DNA of 64,000 bases from Eriocheir sinensis (GCF_024679095.1 NW_026111831.1:992001-1056000); one strand, 5' to 3'; shown: positions 44,837 to 57,267, numbered from the stretch's first letter. A program made the numbers and translations. The notes: generated from the sequence alone by a model not told the origin.

Positions 44837-45046
44837 CTATAAAAATAAGGGAGCATACGCCAGGAGGTGCGTCACGTCACTCACCCGCTGCCTCCACCCC
44901 AGACAACCCTGCCCCAGACGGTCAACCCGGGCAAGCCTCCACGCAGCTGCCCTTCTCATTCTAGCCCCCTCCAAGGATAGGTCGACTTGCCCCAGCCATA
45001 AATTACGTGGGCGTCCCTTTAGTCTCATCCACTCAAAAAGTTGTCT
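44837..45046 (-). pseudogene. RTE-like LINE C-terminal fragment
   Basis: Minus strand EWMRLKGRPRNLWLGQVDLS and WRLARVDRLGQG, matching the end of the LINE at 41718-42957 in motif order (RGRP, then EQVD). Confidence 0.65.
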
Positions 45047-45049
45047 CGT

Positions 45050-46690
45050 TATAAAACAACAATAATAAAAAGCCCAGGAAACAATATAACAAGAGTAAGG
45101 AAATGATAATGATTTTTCAATAGGTATTCGATCTTGTGTGTGTGCTCTTAACTGATTAATACTATTCGTGACGTCAGCAACAGTGATCGCTGCGTATGAT
45201 ATTCGAGCAAAGGGTGCCGAAAAGATTATAACACCAAAGTGCAGCTTACTCAATGACCTTGGCGCACACTGGCTCGGCCGACCACGAGGCTTTACTAGCT
45301 ACGGGTAGAGAACTGATGTAATGATTTGAGTGCTTTGGAGTCGAGACAAAGCTTATATTGTTATTTCATAATGATTCATAAAAATCTACTCGACGGTCAT
45401 CATACTACATAAGAAAGGGTCGGGAATTCGTGAAGAAAATTCCCAGAGAAACTTTAAGTGAAAAACATGGTGTTGGACACAGACGGCATTAAATCGTTAA
45501 TTCCGTTAACGACGTAAAGGCTTTAGCTAAAACGCCGTTAATAGGAATTTCTCAAAAGTTGACGCTTGACGTTAAACGGCGATAATTTGTACTCTCACAT
45601 ATTCTTGATTTGGATAACTTCTACAGTACATAATGAAGTGACAAATTTCATCCTTTTGCTAATTAATCACTGCGGGGAGGAACAGCGTGTGCCTGCAAGG
45701 CCGTACTTACTGTTGGCTGCCTCACGATGGGCCAGGCGTGGCCGGGGGCGGGGCTCCCTTGGCTGGGACGTGGGCTCGTCAGCGGGGCCACAAGTGTACT
45801 ATGATCTGTAAAGGTGTCTTGCAATAAACCTCGTGGGCATGTCGAAAGGGGCACGCACTGCAGCATGTGCATGTGGGACTTTGAACCGAGGAGCCAAGTG
45901 ATAGTTACACCCACACTTACCTGACGAGTGAAACGGTAATCCCGGGCAGTGTCCACCACTTCTTGGTGAGGCACCATTTTTACGTGTTTTTTCCTGGGCT
46001 TGCTGAGTTCAAGAGACAACCTTGGGGCTGTCAAATGCAAGTGTTTAAATCGGCATGGAGGAAGTGATAGACGTGAGGATGTTTTGTTTTCAGATGACTG
46101 GTTGGCTGCAGACTCCTTTCTCAAGTGTTAAGTGGGCGAGGCAAGCCACAGGAGCACGGCCTCGAAGGTGGAGGGTGCTAGAGGCTTGGACGGATGATGG
46201 TGTGCCCCTGAGCGGAGGCTGGGGGCTAGATCCAACTGGTGTGTCTGTGCTTCAGGCGTCATTGCAGAAACATGTCACGGACGTTGGATGGTCACGGGCC
46301 TATCATAATTTCTTTATAGTATTACTCCTTATTTCATTATTTCTGCTTCACTTGTTGCTCTAATAAGAAATAATTAAAAAGGAGGTCCCTGGCCATAGCG
46401 CTTCCATATCTTATTTGACGTATACAGAATGTCGGATACACAATTTCAAATAGTACGTACACGGCATATGAGGGAGAGTAGTGTATCATCAGCTGTCATC
46501 ACACACACTGCTCGGCAATGGCGTTATACCATTCATATCCTTCCTCACTGTCATACACCATCGCTCTATACTTTCCAGCTTGAATCACTTGTTTTCAAGC
46601 CTTTTCCCTGGACTTATTCATGCAAGCATTTGTGCCTTTTTTCCGGCACCGCGTGAGGAACACTTGGGCTGTCCTGGCAAGGCTTTCTGC
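45050..46690. other. No recognisable gene
   Basis: Several short open frames but none with a domain, bias or splice pattern I can defend. ACGGCATTAAATCGTTAATTC near 45485 and its partial inverse nearby hint at a decayed DNA element. Confidence 0.35.
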
Positions 46691-46704
46691 TTCCTTTTTG
46701 TCTC

Positions 46705-48195
46705 CCCAACACTGTTGTCCTCCTCTGGCCTCCTGTCCCCTGCCTGTTACTGTCACACTGAGGCTGTTACTCCCTCCCTGCCTCCACACAGCCCCGTTGT
46801 CCTCCTGTCCCACTCCTCCTTGCCTGTTACTGTCACATTGAGGCTGTTAATCCCTCCCTGCCTCCACACAGCCCCGTTGTCCTCCTGTCCCACTCCTCCC
46901 TGCCTGTTACTGTCACACTGAGGCTGTTACTCCCTCCCTGCCTCCACACAGCCCCAACACTGTGCACACTGCCCCGTTGTCCTCCTGCCCCACTCCTCCC
47001 TGCCTGTTACTGTCACACTGAGGCTGTTACTCCCTCCCTGCCTCCACACAGCCCCAACACTGTGCACACTGCCCCGTTGTCCTCCTGTCCCACTCCTCCC
47101 TCCCTGCCTCCACACAGCCCCGTTATCCTCCTGTCCCACTCCTCCCTGCCTGTTACTGTCACACTGGGGCTGTTACTCCCTCCCTGCCTCCACACAGCCC
47201 CGTTATCCTCCTGCCCCACTCCTCCCTGCCTGTTACTGTCACACTGAGGCTGTTACTCCCTCCCTGCCTCCACACAGCCCCGTTGTCCTCCTGTCCCACT
47301 CCTCCCTGCCTGTTACTGTCACACTGGGGCTGTTACTCCCTCCCTGCCTCCACACAGCCCCGTTGTCCTCCTGTCCCACTCCTCCCTGCCTGTTACTGTC
47401 ACACTGAGGCTGTTACTCCCTCCCTGCCTCCACACAGCCCCGTTATCCTCCTGCCCCACTCCTCCCTGCCTGTTACTGTCACACTGAGGCTGTTACTCCC
47501 TCCCTGCCTCAACACAGCCCCAACACTGTGCACACTGCCCCGTTGTCCTCCTGTCCCACTCCTCCCTGCCTGTTACTGTCACACTGGGGCTGTTACTCCC
47601 TCCCTGCCTCCACACAGCCCCGTTGTCCTCCTGTCCCACTCCTCCCTGCCAGTTACTGTCACACTGAGGCTGTTACTCCCTTCCTGCCTCCACACTGCCC
47701 TGTTATCCTCCTGCCCCACTCCTCCCTGCCTGTTACTGTCACACTGAGGCTGTTACTCCCTCCCTGCCTCCACACAGCCCCAACACTGTGCAGACTGCCC
47801 CGTTGTCCTCCTGTCCCACTCCTCCCTGCCTGTTACTGTCACACTGGGGCTGTTACTCCCTCCCTGCCTCCACACAGCCCCGCTGTCCTCCTGTCCCACT
47901 CCTCCCTGCCAGTTACTGTCACACTGAGGCTGTTACTCCCTCCTGCCTCCTCCTGTCCCACTCCTCCCTGCCAGTTACTGTCACACTGAGGCTGTTACTC
48001 CCTCCCTGCCTCCACACAGCCCCGCTGTCCTCCTGTCCCACTCCTCCCTGCCAGTTACTGTCACACTGAGGCTGTTACTCCCTCCCTGCCTCCACACAGC
48101 CCCAACACTGTGCACACTGCCCCGTTGTCCTCCTGCCCCACTCCTCCCTGCCTGTTACTGTCACACTGGGGCTGTTACTCCCTCTCTGCCTCTCA
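46705..48195. repeat. 80-bp minisatellite
   Basis: About 17 units; basic unit 80 bp starting TCCCTCCCTGCCTCCACACA, with longer variants carrying CCAACACTGTGCACACTG. Each unit ends its pyrimidine-rich run in CACACAG, which looks like a splice acceptor. Confidence 0.92.
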
Positions 48196-49228
48196 CAGCT
48201 GCTGCATTCTACAGTTAGATGTTCCACCGTTTCTCTCTCTCGTGTCCTGCAGCCACAGCTCTGTTTCCCGCGTCCCTGTTCCTGCCATTCGCCTCCAGGG
48301 TTCCCGTTCTTGCTTTAAACAACAGCTTGGTGCTCCCCCAGTCTCCTACATGCCAGTCCACACGTTGTTGTGAAGGACATCTTATTTTCTTGTCTCCACG
48401 CAGAGGATAAAGGTAAAGTTTGGGGCACACTCTATAGCTGCGCGTGGCCCCGGTGCTCATATGCGTCTCCTTGTCCCTTGAGCCTGGGGGAGGAGCCAGC
48501 ACCCCGGGGCACAGGGCAGGGGGGACGCCCGGGTTGCCACCTCGGAGGAATTATATACATGGAGTGGCCCTCAGCGGGTCGCTCTTCACTGTGAGGTGAA
48601 GCAAGGGGGAAAGGGGGCGGAGCTTAGCTGGTGGGCGGAACCAGCAATTCCACCCAAAACACTGGATGCCATATTTCTTCCACATATCATATGTTTTTAG
48701 TTATTCTGCTGCTGCAGTATATACACTAAGGATGTATATACAGGTTTTAATACAAAAACACCAGAATTTCCTTGTCTTTATTCCGTAGAAGAAATGTTCC
48801 ACACCCACCTTATTTGATCCCTCACACTTCCTCTGTATAAAGTTCATTATATAATGACCATGGCCTTATTTATCAAAGGCATGTACAGCCTTCTATGTAG
48901 AGCGTCGCAGATTTGATCAAAACTCACTACGAGTAAATAGAAGGAAGTATTGGGGCAGGAAAGAGAAAAACTTACCCATACGCAAATAACATGTATTTTT
49001 GACTCGATCGACGTCAACTAACCGCGTTACACAATCATGCAAGTCATTGTTAGATTTATATTATCCAGTAAATGGAGACAATACAACATACAGGTCAGGC
49101 ACCAGATACTGAGATGGGTTGGTTACATGTTTTTAGGGAGAGAAATGGTTGTGGAATGGTGGATATGTCTTGATCACCAGAGATGAAAAAAAAGACTTAC
49201 AAGAGTGGAATAAGTAACAAAAGATAAC

Positions 49229-49279
49229 TCCTGTAAGAGAGAGAGAGAGAGAGGATGTGATAGAATGAGAGAATAAGAA

Positions 49280-49368
<89 letters not shown>

Positions 49369-49608
49369 ATGAGAATGATAATGAGAGAGAATGAGAAAGA
49401 GAATGAGATTATAGGAATTAGAGAATGAGAGAGGGAATGGAAATGGCAGAATGGGAGAGAGGGAATAAGAATGAGATTGAGAGGAAAATGAAAATGAGAA
49501 TGAGAATGAGAATGAGAAACAGAGAGACTGAGAGAGAATGAGAATGAGATTGAGAGAATGTGAGAAAAAGAATGTCAGAGAGAATGAGAGAATGTTGGAG
49601 AGAGAACG

Positions 49609-49683
<75 letters not shown>
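49229..49683. repeat. (GA)n microsatellite cluster
   Basis: Long GA blocks with GAATGA spacers and a (TG) block near 49280. Confidence 0.95.
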
Positions 49684-49685
<2 letters not shown>

Positions 49686-49923
49686 CAAATGAAAGAAAGA
49701 ATGAGATGGCAAGCTTCAAAGAGAAAGTAAAGAGATGAAGATGGAGAGATTAATAAACAAATTAGAGAAATAACACATGAAACAAAACAGTGTGAGATAA
49801 AGATAGGAAAAGAGTAACTGAAGAAAAGAAGGGAACCATGAAAAAAATGAGAGAAACACAGACAAATATACTCTCTCTCTCTCTCTCTCTTCGGTATATT
49901 ATAAGCAATGAGTTCCATCATTA

Positions 49924-50215
49924 CGTGTCCGTGGTGCAGTGGTTAGCGTGGTCTGGGTTTGAACCCCGGCCCGGGCAGTCGGCGTGCAGTCCACCCAGCT
50001 GTTCATCCTTCCTTTCGGGCTGGTTGATAAATGGGTACCTGGGGACACCTGGGAAAGGCACGCTGGGGTAACCCTGGTGACACACTGGCCCTGCGTCCCG
50101 GGGTGATGGGGATGGCTGAGTGTTGTCGAAGGACAGGGGAAAGATGTCTGGAGAAATTGAGTTTTTGAGGCACTGAAGGTCACCAAGTTCCCTGTGCCCC
50201 ATTAAGAAATGACGG
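49924..50215 (+). mobile_element. tRNA-derived SINE (GTGCAGTGGTT family)
   Basis: Head GTCCGTGGTGCAGTGGTTAG (A box) and GGTTTGAACCC (B box), then CCACCCAGCTGTTCATCC and GATAAATGGGTACCTGGGG. Same family as 31940-32247. Confidence 0.8.
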
Positions 50216-50274
50216 CAAGGCCAGAGGCCAGGTGTTCCGCAGCGTCCAGCCCTGAGCTGTGTAATTCCTCCCTA

Positions 50275-50330
50275 TGCGTCTGCCTAAGGTAAATCTGCCA
50301 TGGGCGGCAGGCTTACCTTAGGCAGATGCA
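50275..50330. repeat. Hairpin downstream of zinc-finger copy 2
   Basis: TGCGTCTGCCTAAGGTAA pairs with its inverse after CCATGGG. The stem is better matched than in copy 1. Confidence 0.7.
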
Positions 50331-50662
50331 TCGAGGAAAACAGCTGTTTGGTCAGGCCTGTCAGCAGAACCAGGATGGGCTACCAAACGCTGCCCCCCAC
50401 CACATATATTACTTTGGTTGAGTTTATGAAAAGGTCCATGTTTTTAGTCCACAATATATTTATCTGTAAAGCACAACAAGAACGGTGTATACAAGCAGCG
50501 GACAAGACGAGTGACAAACGTGTGGATGTCGCGGCTGCCAGCCTGTAACTGACCACTGATGGCAGAGAGAAGTGCAAGCTATACAGAATTGTACTGTCAC
50601 GTGATTCTTGAGTCATATGGAAAGTTCCGTGCATAACACTTACAGCAGCACAACACAACACC

Positions 50663-51730
50663 TCAGGGGAAGTGGATATTCATGTGCCGAGCAATATCCT
50701 GCTTGGTCTTGAAATGTTTCTTACAAACATCACACTTGAACTCTCTCAGGCCAGAGTGTCCGAAGATGTGTGTGTTCAACACAGACATAGAAATGAACCT
50801 CTTGCCACACTCATGGCATTCATGAGGTCTTTCACCAGTGTGTATAAAAGTGTGTGTGTTCAGGTCACTCTTGGCTCTGAACTTTTTGCCACACTCACGG
50901 CATTCATGAGGTCTTTCACCAGTGTGTGTAAGGGTGTGTTTCTTGAGGTCACACTTCCTACTGAACTTTTTACCACACTCACGGCATTCATGAGGTCTTT
51001 CACCAGTGTGTGTAAGGGTGTGTTTCTTGAGGTCACACTTCCACCTGAACTTTTTACCACACTCACGGCATTCATGAGGTCTTTCACCAGTGTGTATAAG
51101 GGTGTGTGTGTTGAGGTTACTCCTCTGATTGAACTTTTTGCCACACTCATGGCATTCATGAGGTCTTTCACCAGTGTGTGTAAGGGTGTGTTTCTTAAGG
51201 CCACTCTTACTGCTGAATGTTTTGTCACACTCACGGCATTCATGAGGACTTTCACCAGTGTGTGTAAGGGTGTGTTTCTTGAGGTCACTCCTCCTACTGA
51301 ACTTTTTCCCACAATCATGGCATTCATGAGGACTTTCACCAGTGTGTGTAAGGGTGTGTTTCTTGAGGTAACTCTTCCTACTGAACTTTTTCCCACAATC
51401 ATGGCATTCATGAGGTCTTTCACCAGTGTGTGTAAGGGTGTGTCTGATGAGGTTACTCTTCTGATTGAACGTTTTCTCACACTTACAGCATTCATGAGGT
51501 CTTTCACCAGTGTGTATCAGGGTGTGTGTGTTGAGGCCCCTCTTTCTACTGAACTTTTTACCACACTCACAGCATTCATGAGGTCTTCCTCCAGAGTGTG
51601 TGGGTGTACTTGGTGAGGTCACCCTTCCCAGGGAGTCTTTTCCCACACTCTTGGCACTCATGGTTTCCTTCACCAGTGTGTGCAAGGCTGTGTCTAGTGG
51701 ACCTGCTCTCACTCTCAAGTCTTCTTGCAC
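50663..51730 (-). CDS. C2H2 zinc-finger protein, 11 tandem fingers (copy 2)
   Basis: A 355-aa frame, paralogous to 392-1498. Eleven C2H2 fingers with TGERPHEC or TGESPHEC linkers. The last two and the C-terminal tail are almost identical to copy 1, but the helix positions of the other fingers differ: FSRKRGLNTH, FNQKSNLIRH, FSRKSYLKKH, FSRRSDLKKH, FSSKSGLKKH, FNQRSNLNTH, FRWKCDLKKH, FSRKCDLKKH, FRAKSDLNTH. All zinc ligands are kept, so both copies could fold. The upstream degenerate finger sits in another frame, as in copy 1, here joined to an open frame (51935-51576) with a 12-Thr run. No KRAB, BTB or ZAD domain is visible. Confidence 0.78.
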   Translation of the reverse strand: MQEDLRVRAGPLDTALHTLVKETMSAKSVGKDSLGRVTSPSTPTHSGGRPHECCECGKKFSRKRGLNTHTLIHTGERPHECCKCEKTFNQKSNLIRHTLTHTGERPHECHDCGKKFSRKSYLKKHTLTHTGESPHECHDCGKKFSRRSDLKKHTLTHTGESPHECRECDKTFSSKSGLKKHTLTHTGERPHECHECGKKFNQRSNLNTHTLIHTGERPHECRECGKKFRWKCDLKKHTLTHTGERPHECRECGKKFSRKCDLKKHTLTHTGERPHECRECGKKFRAKSDLNTHTFIHTGERPHECHECGKRFISMSVLNTHIFGHSGLREFKCDVCKKHFKTKQDIARHMNIHFP

Positions 51731-51998
51731 TCAAACTTTTCCTTTCCTTTATGGCTGGAGATGCCAGCAGCAAGGTGGTGGTGGTGGTGGTGGTGGTGGT
51801 GGTGGTGGTGAGGAGGCTCTCGTGATCACCCCTAATCCTCACACCACAGACAGTCTGTTCCTGCTGGTGCCCTGCCTTGCAGCCTCCACTGCAACAGAGA
51901 TCAGCGGCAACAAAGACGCAGGGAGCGCTGAGCACAGCACCGCCTCAGACCCTCACTTCTGCTCAGCACCGGCGGGGCTGTGGGGACAAAGATCACAT

Positions 51999-52490
51999 CC
52001 TCATACAAACATGATTCAAAATAAAAAAAGCAGCTGCAAATTACTAAAATGTATAACAAAGCATATCAGTTACAAGTTGTCAACCACAATATTGTGAAAA
52101 CTACACCAAATAAACTGGGTCAAAATAGACCCAGAGTAATGAATTAACTGCCTTCAACATTTTGGAGGCACCGTGTAGCAGGCAGCTGAAAAGCACCTTG
52201 TAAAGACCTTCAGGAAAAGGGAAACTGAAAACCAAGAAGGGGCAGAACCACACCAGAAAACAGACACCATAAAAAGGACATCAAGGAGAGAATACAATTG
52301 AAAAGTGCACAGAGCAGTGCTCTTCAAACTGGGCGTGCCGGCCACCCTCAGGTGGGCGAGATTAACCAAGGGATGGACGGCTGTCTTGGCGGGACAAGTG
52401 GGTGGATGAGACCATGCCAGCGTGTCGGGATACATGGATACATGAAATGCATGAAATGGACATGATCCAAACACCTCATACTGACCCCCT
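51999..52490. other. Unassigned, with hAT-like terminus
   Basis: GCAGTGCTCTTCAAACTGGG at about 52315 resembles hAT terminal sequence (CAGTG...CAAACT). No matching right end is certain. Confidence 0.35.
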
Positions 52491-52499
52491 GAACACGTC

Positions 52500-52756
52500 C
52501 AGTTACTGTTCCTTTCCTTCACAGCAGTGGTTGCTAACATACCCAGTTACTGTTCCTTTCCTTCACAGCAGTGGTTGCCAACACACCCAGTAACTGTTCC
52601 TTTACTTCACAGCAGTGGTTGCCAACACACCCAGTTACTGTTCCTTTCCTTCACAGCAGTGGTTGCCAACACACCCAGTCACTGTTCCTTTCTTTCACAG
52701 CAGTGGTTGCCAACACACCCAGTTACTGTTCCTTTCCTTCACAGCAGTGGTATCTA
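52500..52756. repeat. 44-bp minisatellite with hAT-terminus-like unit
   Basis: Six units of CAGTTACTGTTCCTTTCCTT plus CACAGCAGTGGTTGCCAACACACC. The second half resembles hAT element ends (CAGTGGTT). Confidence 0.85.
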
Positions 52757-52767
52757 ACACACCCATT

Positions 52768-53045
52768 TGTTTTAGATTTTGCCAAAGCCTTCGACAAAGT
52801 CCCGCACAAAAGACTGACATTAAAACTGAAATACTATGGTATTTCAGGACCTATTCTACACTGGATCACTGCATTTCTTACTAACTGGACTCAACGTGTT
52901 CCTCTTGATGGATCTTCATGTGACACCGTCCCTGTTTCTTCAGGTGTCCCACAAGGCACCGTTAACGATCTTCCACTCTCAACGCCTAAGTCTTCCACTA
53001 GACTATTCGCCAATAATAGTGTGCTGTTTAGCGCAGTGAAGACTA
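52768..53045 (+). pseudogene. LINE-A reverse transcriptase fragment
   Basis: VLDFAKAFDKVPHKRL, GISGPILHWITAFLTN and SSGVPQGT; a 33-bp deletion then joins NDLPLSTPKSSTRLF. The catalytic FADD reads FANN, so this copy is dead twice over. Confidence 0.82.
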
Positions 53046-53335
53046 GGGGTGTACCGATGTATCAGTATGAGTATAGGTGGTATTGGCACATTTCAAGAGT
53101 ATCGGTATGAGTATCGGTGGTATCGGCACATTTTAAGAGTATTGGTATCAGTATCGGTGGTATTGGTACATTTTAAGAGTATCGGAATCGTTATCGGCAC
53201 ATTTTAAGAGTATCAGTTTCAGTATCAGCAGTATCGGCACATTTTAAGAGTATCGGTATCAGTATCGGTGGTATCGGCACGTTTTAAAAGTATCGGTATC
53301 GTTATCGGCTGATTTTTAGCCGATACTATCGATAC
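53046..53335. repeat. Minisatellite of TATCGGTATCAGTATCGG type
   Basis: About 40-bp units, GAGTATCGGTGGTATCGGCA plus CATTTTAA. Related TATCGG-rich text recurs at 55790-55925. Confidence 0.8.
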
Positions 53336-53337
53336 TT

Positions 53338-53712
53338 GAATGAGTTTAGTACGTCGGAGGACTTAGGAGGAGAGACTCAATAGCATGGGGCTCACAACCC
53401 TGGAGAGAAGAGAAAGAGGAGACCTGACAGCAGTGTGCATTTGGAGCATTTGGACAGAGAGGACCTGTGTGTGTGCGGAACGAGAGAGAAACTAGAGAAC
53501 ATGGAAAGAAGTTGAGGGCGACCACGTGTAGGCAAGATGTGAAAAAGTTTAGCTTCCCAAACAAAAGCATTGAGCTATGGAATAGGCTGGAGGAGGAGGT
53601 GGTTTGTGCAAGAAACATTCATGATTTTAAGGAAAAGTTGGACAAGAGCGGATATGGAGGCGGGATAGTGCGAGCGTAGCTCTTTTCCCGTATGTCACAA
53701 CTAGGTAAATAC
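53338..53712 (+). mobile_element. CR1-like LINE 3' end
   Basis: LRATTCRQDVKKFSFPNKSI, ELWNRLEEEVVCARNIHDFK and the tail ACTAGGTAAATAC. Same family as 36190-36530. Confidence 0.75.
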
Positions 53713-53776
53713 CATATCTGGGCGTTATTCCAATAAGTTATCGTGATACTTTATCACTGATAACAAAATCAGTCAA

Positions 53777-53890
53777 GCAGTTCCTCTGCTCCAGGCGGAA
53801 GTAAAGTGTGGGCGAATTAAAGTGACAGTGACTTTGATGACTGCCATGGTAGTGACATTGACAGAGGAGGAGGGCATATATATATATATA

Positions 53891-53954
<64 letters not shown>

Positions 53955-54500
53955 CATTTTTGTAACCAAACTAGCGATAATCGCTACTTTTTCCGCCTCC
54001 GCCTCCGCCAAGAAAAAGAGAAATGTTGTTCTCCTCATGCATATGCGTCTGGCACAAATGTGTGTAAAAAATTTTTTGGGTATGAAATATCTTCGGTGAA
54101 GAAATTTCATACTTAGATCATCAACATTAATCCTTAGAGTACGGGTGGCGATATATATCTCTGGATGCTGTGCCCGGGGAAAATTTAGGCATTTAAAAGA
54201 GGTGGCAATGGTGTCTTTCTTCTTTACAATAATTGTATATTCATCTAGTATATATGGTGGTGTAATAAAACTTCTCTCCTAATAATAATAAAAAAGTTAT
54301 GACAGCCAAAAATATTGCGCATTTTCTCGTGGCCGTGACGTGTTGCGTGGAAGCATCCCACACTCTCTCTCTCTCTCTCTCTCTCTCTACCTACTTGCCC
54401 CTCCCTCCTCTGTCAATGTCACTACCATGGCAGTCATCAAAGTCACTGTCACTTTAATTCGCCCACACTCTACTTCCGCCTGGAGCAGAGGGACTGCTTG
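53777..54500. repeat. 95-bp inverted repeats around a (TA)n tract
   Basis: 53777-53872 is the inverse of about 54403-54500 (shared CAGTGACTTTGATGACTGCC). The interval holds (TA)n at 53876-53950 and the start of the TTAA element at 54131. Confidence 0.75.
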
Positions 54501-54751
54501 ACGCGTCACAAGACATGACAGATGTATTCCGAACAAAAGTGGAAAATGATCTGTGGCCTTCGGTAGGCTGCGTGCTGGAGACGAATGAGAAAGTGTACGG
54601 ATGCCAGATGCCTCCACCATTCTTCTGAGTCAAGAACTGGCGGTATATTTGAAACATAGGGAGCGTAGAGTGTGATGATTATATATATGATCCCTGTACG
54701 GGTGGGGCGTGTGGTAGTGCACTTATATATACGATTGGCGTAATCTAAGGG
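54131..54751. mobile_element. TTAA-ended repeat (copy 2), lacking the insertions of copy 1
   Basis: TTAA at 54127-54130 and 54752-54755; termini TCCTTAGAGTACGGGTGG and the inverse CCCTTAGATTACGCC. At 54195 the text passes through a single TTAA where copy 1 has a 1.0-kb insert, and at 54243 through the site where copy 1 has a SINE. Confidence 0.78.
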
Positions 54752-55002
54752 TTAAAACACTACGTTATTTCTTGATGTTAGACTCAAAAATCACTATATT
54801 AAAGAGAAAATCATTTAACTTTGCCCCAAAAATGATTATTCACTGCCTGAATATTTTGATCCTGTTGTAAAAAGCGCAAACAGAGACCAGCGGCTTGTGT
54901 TATCACATGGCAGCGTGCCGCATGGCATGCACAGTTCACGAGACCAATGTTTGTAAATAAAAGCGCCAGCTTTTGACGGTGGGGACGCCAAATAACACAA
55001 CA

Positions 55003-55655
55003 CTTTTTTTTTTACGTCTTGGCCTATTGCACCTGTAGGCTTCTTCCCGGTGGATCCTGAGTTCCTGATGGTCGGTCCAAGGCTTCTTCCCGGTGGTGCC
55101 TGATGGTTGGCCCAGGCCGTTCTGGTGCAGGCGAGTGTTTATTTTTATTTATTTATTTTTTTTACATTGCAGCCTATTGCGCCGGTAGGCTTCTTCCCGG
55201 TGGATCCTGATGGTCGGTCCAAGGCTTCTTTCCGGTAGGTCCTGATGGTCGGCCCAGCCCGTTCTGGCGCAGGCGAGTGTTTATAGTGGCGCCATCTTGC
55301 ATTGGCTCATGCTGCCCTCCCAGAGCTCATCTTTGATCCTAGAATCTAGAGTCCGGGTTGATAGGTGGTCTTCTGGACAGCATGTGGGTAGTTTTAAGCC
55401 ACTCGGCGGCGGCTGAAAAATCCCAGCTTGCCATCTTGCCATCTTGCATTGACTCATGCTGCCCTCCCAGAGCTCATCTTTAATCCTAGAATCTAGAATC
55501 CAGGTTGATAGGTGGTCTTCTGCACAGCATGTGGGTAGTTTTAAGCCACTCGGCGGCGGCTGAAAAATCCCAGCTTGGTGGCACCGGTCGGGGATTGAAC
55601 TCGCGTCCTCCAGAACGTGGGGCCGTCTCGCTATCCGTTCAGCCTCCGCCTTTCT
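55003..55655 (-). mobile_element. tRNA-derived SINE with internally duplicated body
   Basis: Minus strand head GGAGGCTGAACGGATAGCGA (A box) and GAGTTCAATCC (B box), then a 150-bp body present twice (55280-55430 and 55432-55580), then the GCGCCGGTAGGC/CCCGGTGG segment, itself repeated. Pieces also occur at 15950 and 42110. Confidence 0.7.
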
Positions 55656-56039
55656 AGTATTACGGTTACCGTCCATATGTACGTGTCAACGTGTGGTTGT
55701 CATGTTTTTTAAGTTTTCTAAAATACAGATAATGAAAATTTGAAATCATATATGTGTTTTATTTGAAATATCAATATAGTATTGTTTTCGCCTATCGGAC
55801 TTATCACTAACTAGTATCGGAAATGTGGATTTATATCAGGTATCGGTTATCGCCTATATTTGTGTCTCCAGTTAACGAATATCGGTTATCACTGATAAGG
55901 TTTTCTATTATCAGTTATCAGTTATCGGGAATCTGGATCTGGGTCTGGATTAATGATGCGCAGGGCACCCGTACAGGTGCATAACATGCATATTTGTTGG
56001 CTATTGGGGGGACGGGGGAGTCGAGTGTGCAGGGGAGGG

Positions 56040-56702
56040 GGTAATTGTGAAGATTCAATACGCGCCTCTGAAATACGATATTACGCCTCCATATTATACT
56101 CAAGGGACGAAATACATGTCCCTTAACCATAATATGAAGGCGGAAAAACTTAAAAGTAAAGAAAAGTGGTAAAGGTAGGGAAAAGGCATATTATACATAC
56201 GTGCGCTGTGTTGGTGTCGGCGGCGGCGGGGAGGTGAGTAGTGTTGCCAACGATCCGGTTAGGGGTAGTACGCTAGGTTAGCGATGGTACGTTTAGTTAG
56301 CCATTAGCCCACGCATGTGAGACCAGGTCCACCACGCGTGGTTATTTTTTTTTTAGAACACGCACCTTTACCGAAAGGGTTTTGTGAAGGTTTGAGCCGG
56401 GTATAGTATTAGGTAAAGGTGCGTGTTCTAAAAAAAATAAAACAACCTCGCGTGGTGGACCTGGTTTCACATGCGTGGGCTAATCGATAGCTAAACGTAC
56501 CATCGCTAACCGGATCGTTGGCAACACTGCCACCGCTGCCGTATGAATAATATGCCTTTTCACTACCTTTACCACTTTTTCTTTACTTTTAAGTTTTTCC
56601 GCCTTCATATTATGGTTAAGGGACATGTATTTCGTCCCTTAAGTATAATATGGAGGCGTAATATCGTAGTTTGGAGGCGTGAAGTGAATCTCCACTATTA
56701 CC
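56040..56702. mobile_element. Foldback element with 8-bp TSD in LINE-A
   Basis: GGGGAGGG (56032-56039) and AGGGAGGG (56703-56710) flank ends GGTAATTGTGAAGATTC and, inverted, GGTAATAGTGGAGATTC. The arms are about 290 bp, so almost the whole element can fold. No coding capacity. Confidence 0.82.
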
Positions 56703-56723
56703 AGGGAGGGAAGTGAATCAAGT

Positions 56724-57267
56724 TAGTTAGACCTCATCTTGACTATGCGGTTCAGTTTGGTCACCCTACTATAGAATGGATATCAAAATGTTAGAATCGG
56801 TGCAGAGGAGGATGACTAAGATGATTCAGGGGTTGAGAAACTTGCCATACGAGGAAAGACTCAAACAGTTAAACTTGCATTCTCTAGAAAGGCGAAGGGT
56901 GCGTGGAGACATGATCGAGGTTTATAAATGGATGAAGGACTTTAATAAGGGAGACATTCATAAGGTTTTGTTGGTAAGAGAACCGGGTAGGACACGAAGT
57001 AACGGGTTTAAACTGGATAAATTCAGATTCAACAGGGACATAGGCAAAAATTGGTTTACTAATAGGGTGGTGGATGAGTGGAATAGGCTTAGCAGTCATG
57101 TGGTGAGTGCCAATACAATTGTCACATTCAAAAATAGACTAGATAAATTCATGGACAGCGATATTAGGTGGGGTTAGGTACACGGGAGCTTAGGGTCAAA
57201 GGAGCTGCCTCGTACAGGCCTACCGGCCTCTTGCAGACTCCTGCGTTCTTATATTCTTATGTTCTAA
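56724..57267 (+). pseudogene. CR1 LINE 3' end
   Basis: The frame at 56776-57177 reads MLESVQRRMTKMIQGLRNLP, YEERLKQLNLHSLERRRVRG, then VVDEWNRLSSHVVSANTIV and FKNRLDKFMDSDIRWG: the C-terminal part of CR1-type reverse transcriptase proteins. A typical short 3' UTR ends in TTCTTATATTCTTATGTTCT. Inserted antisense to the LINE-A around it, with AAGT at both edges. Confidence 0.85.

Larger units (their letters stand above)
50272..51998. repeat. Segmental duplication, copy 2
   Basis: Same orientation as 1-1816. It has one finger fewer and a longer (CAC)n run (12 codons against 8). Confidence 0.85.

Noticed and set aside
46055..46363. 102-aa plus frame with hydrophobic end
   Set aside because: No domain, no splice sites, composition not protein-like.
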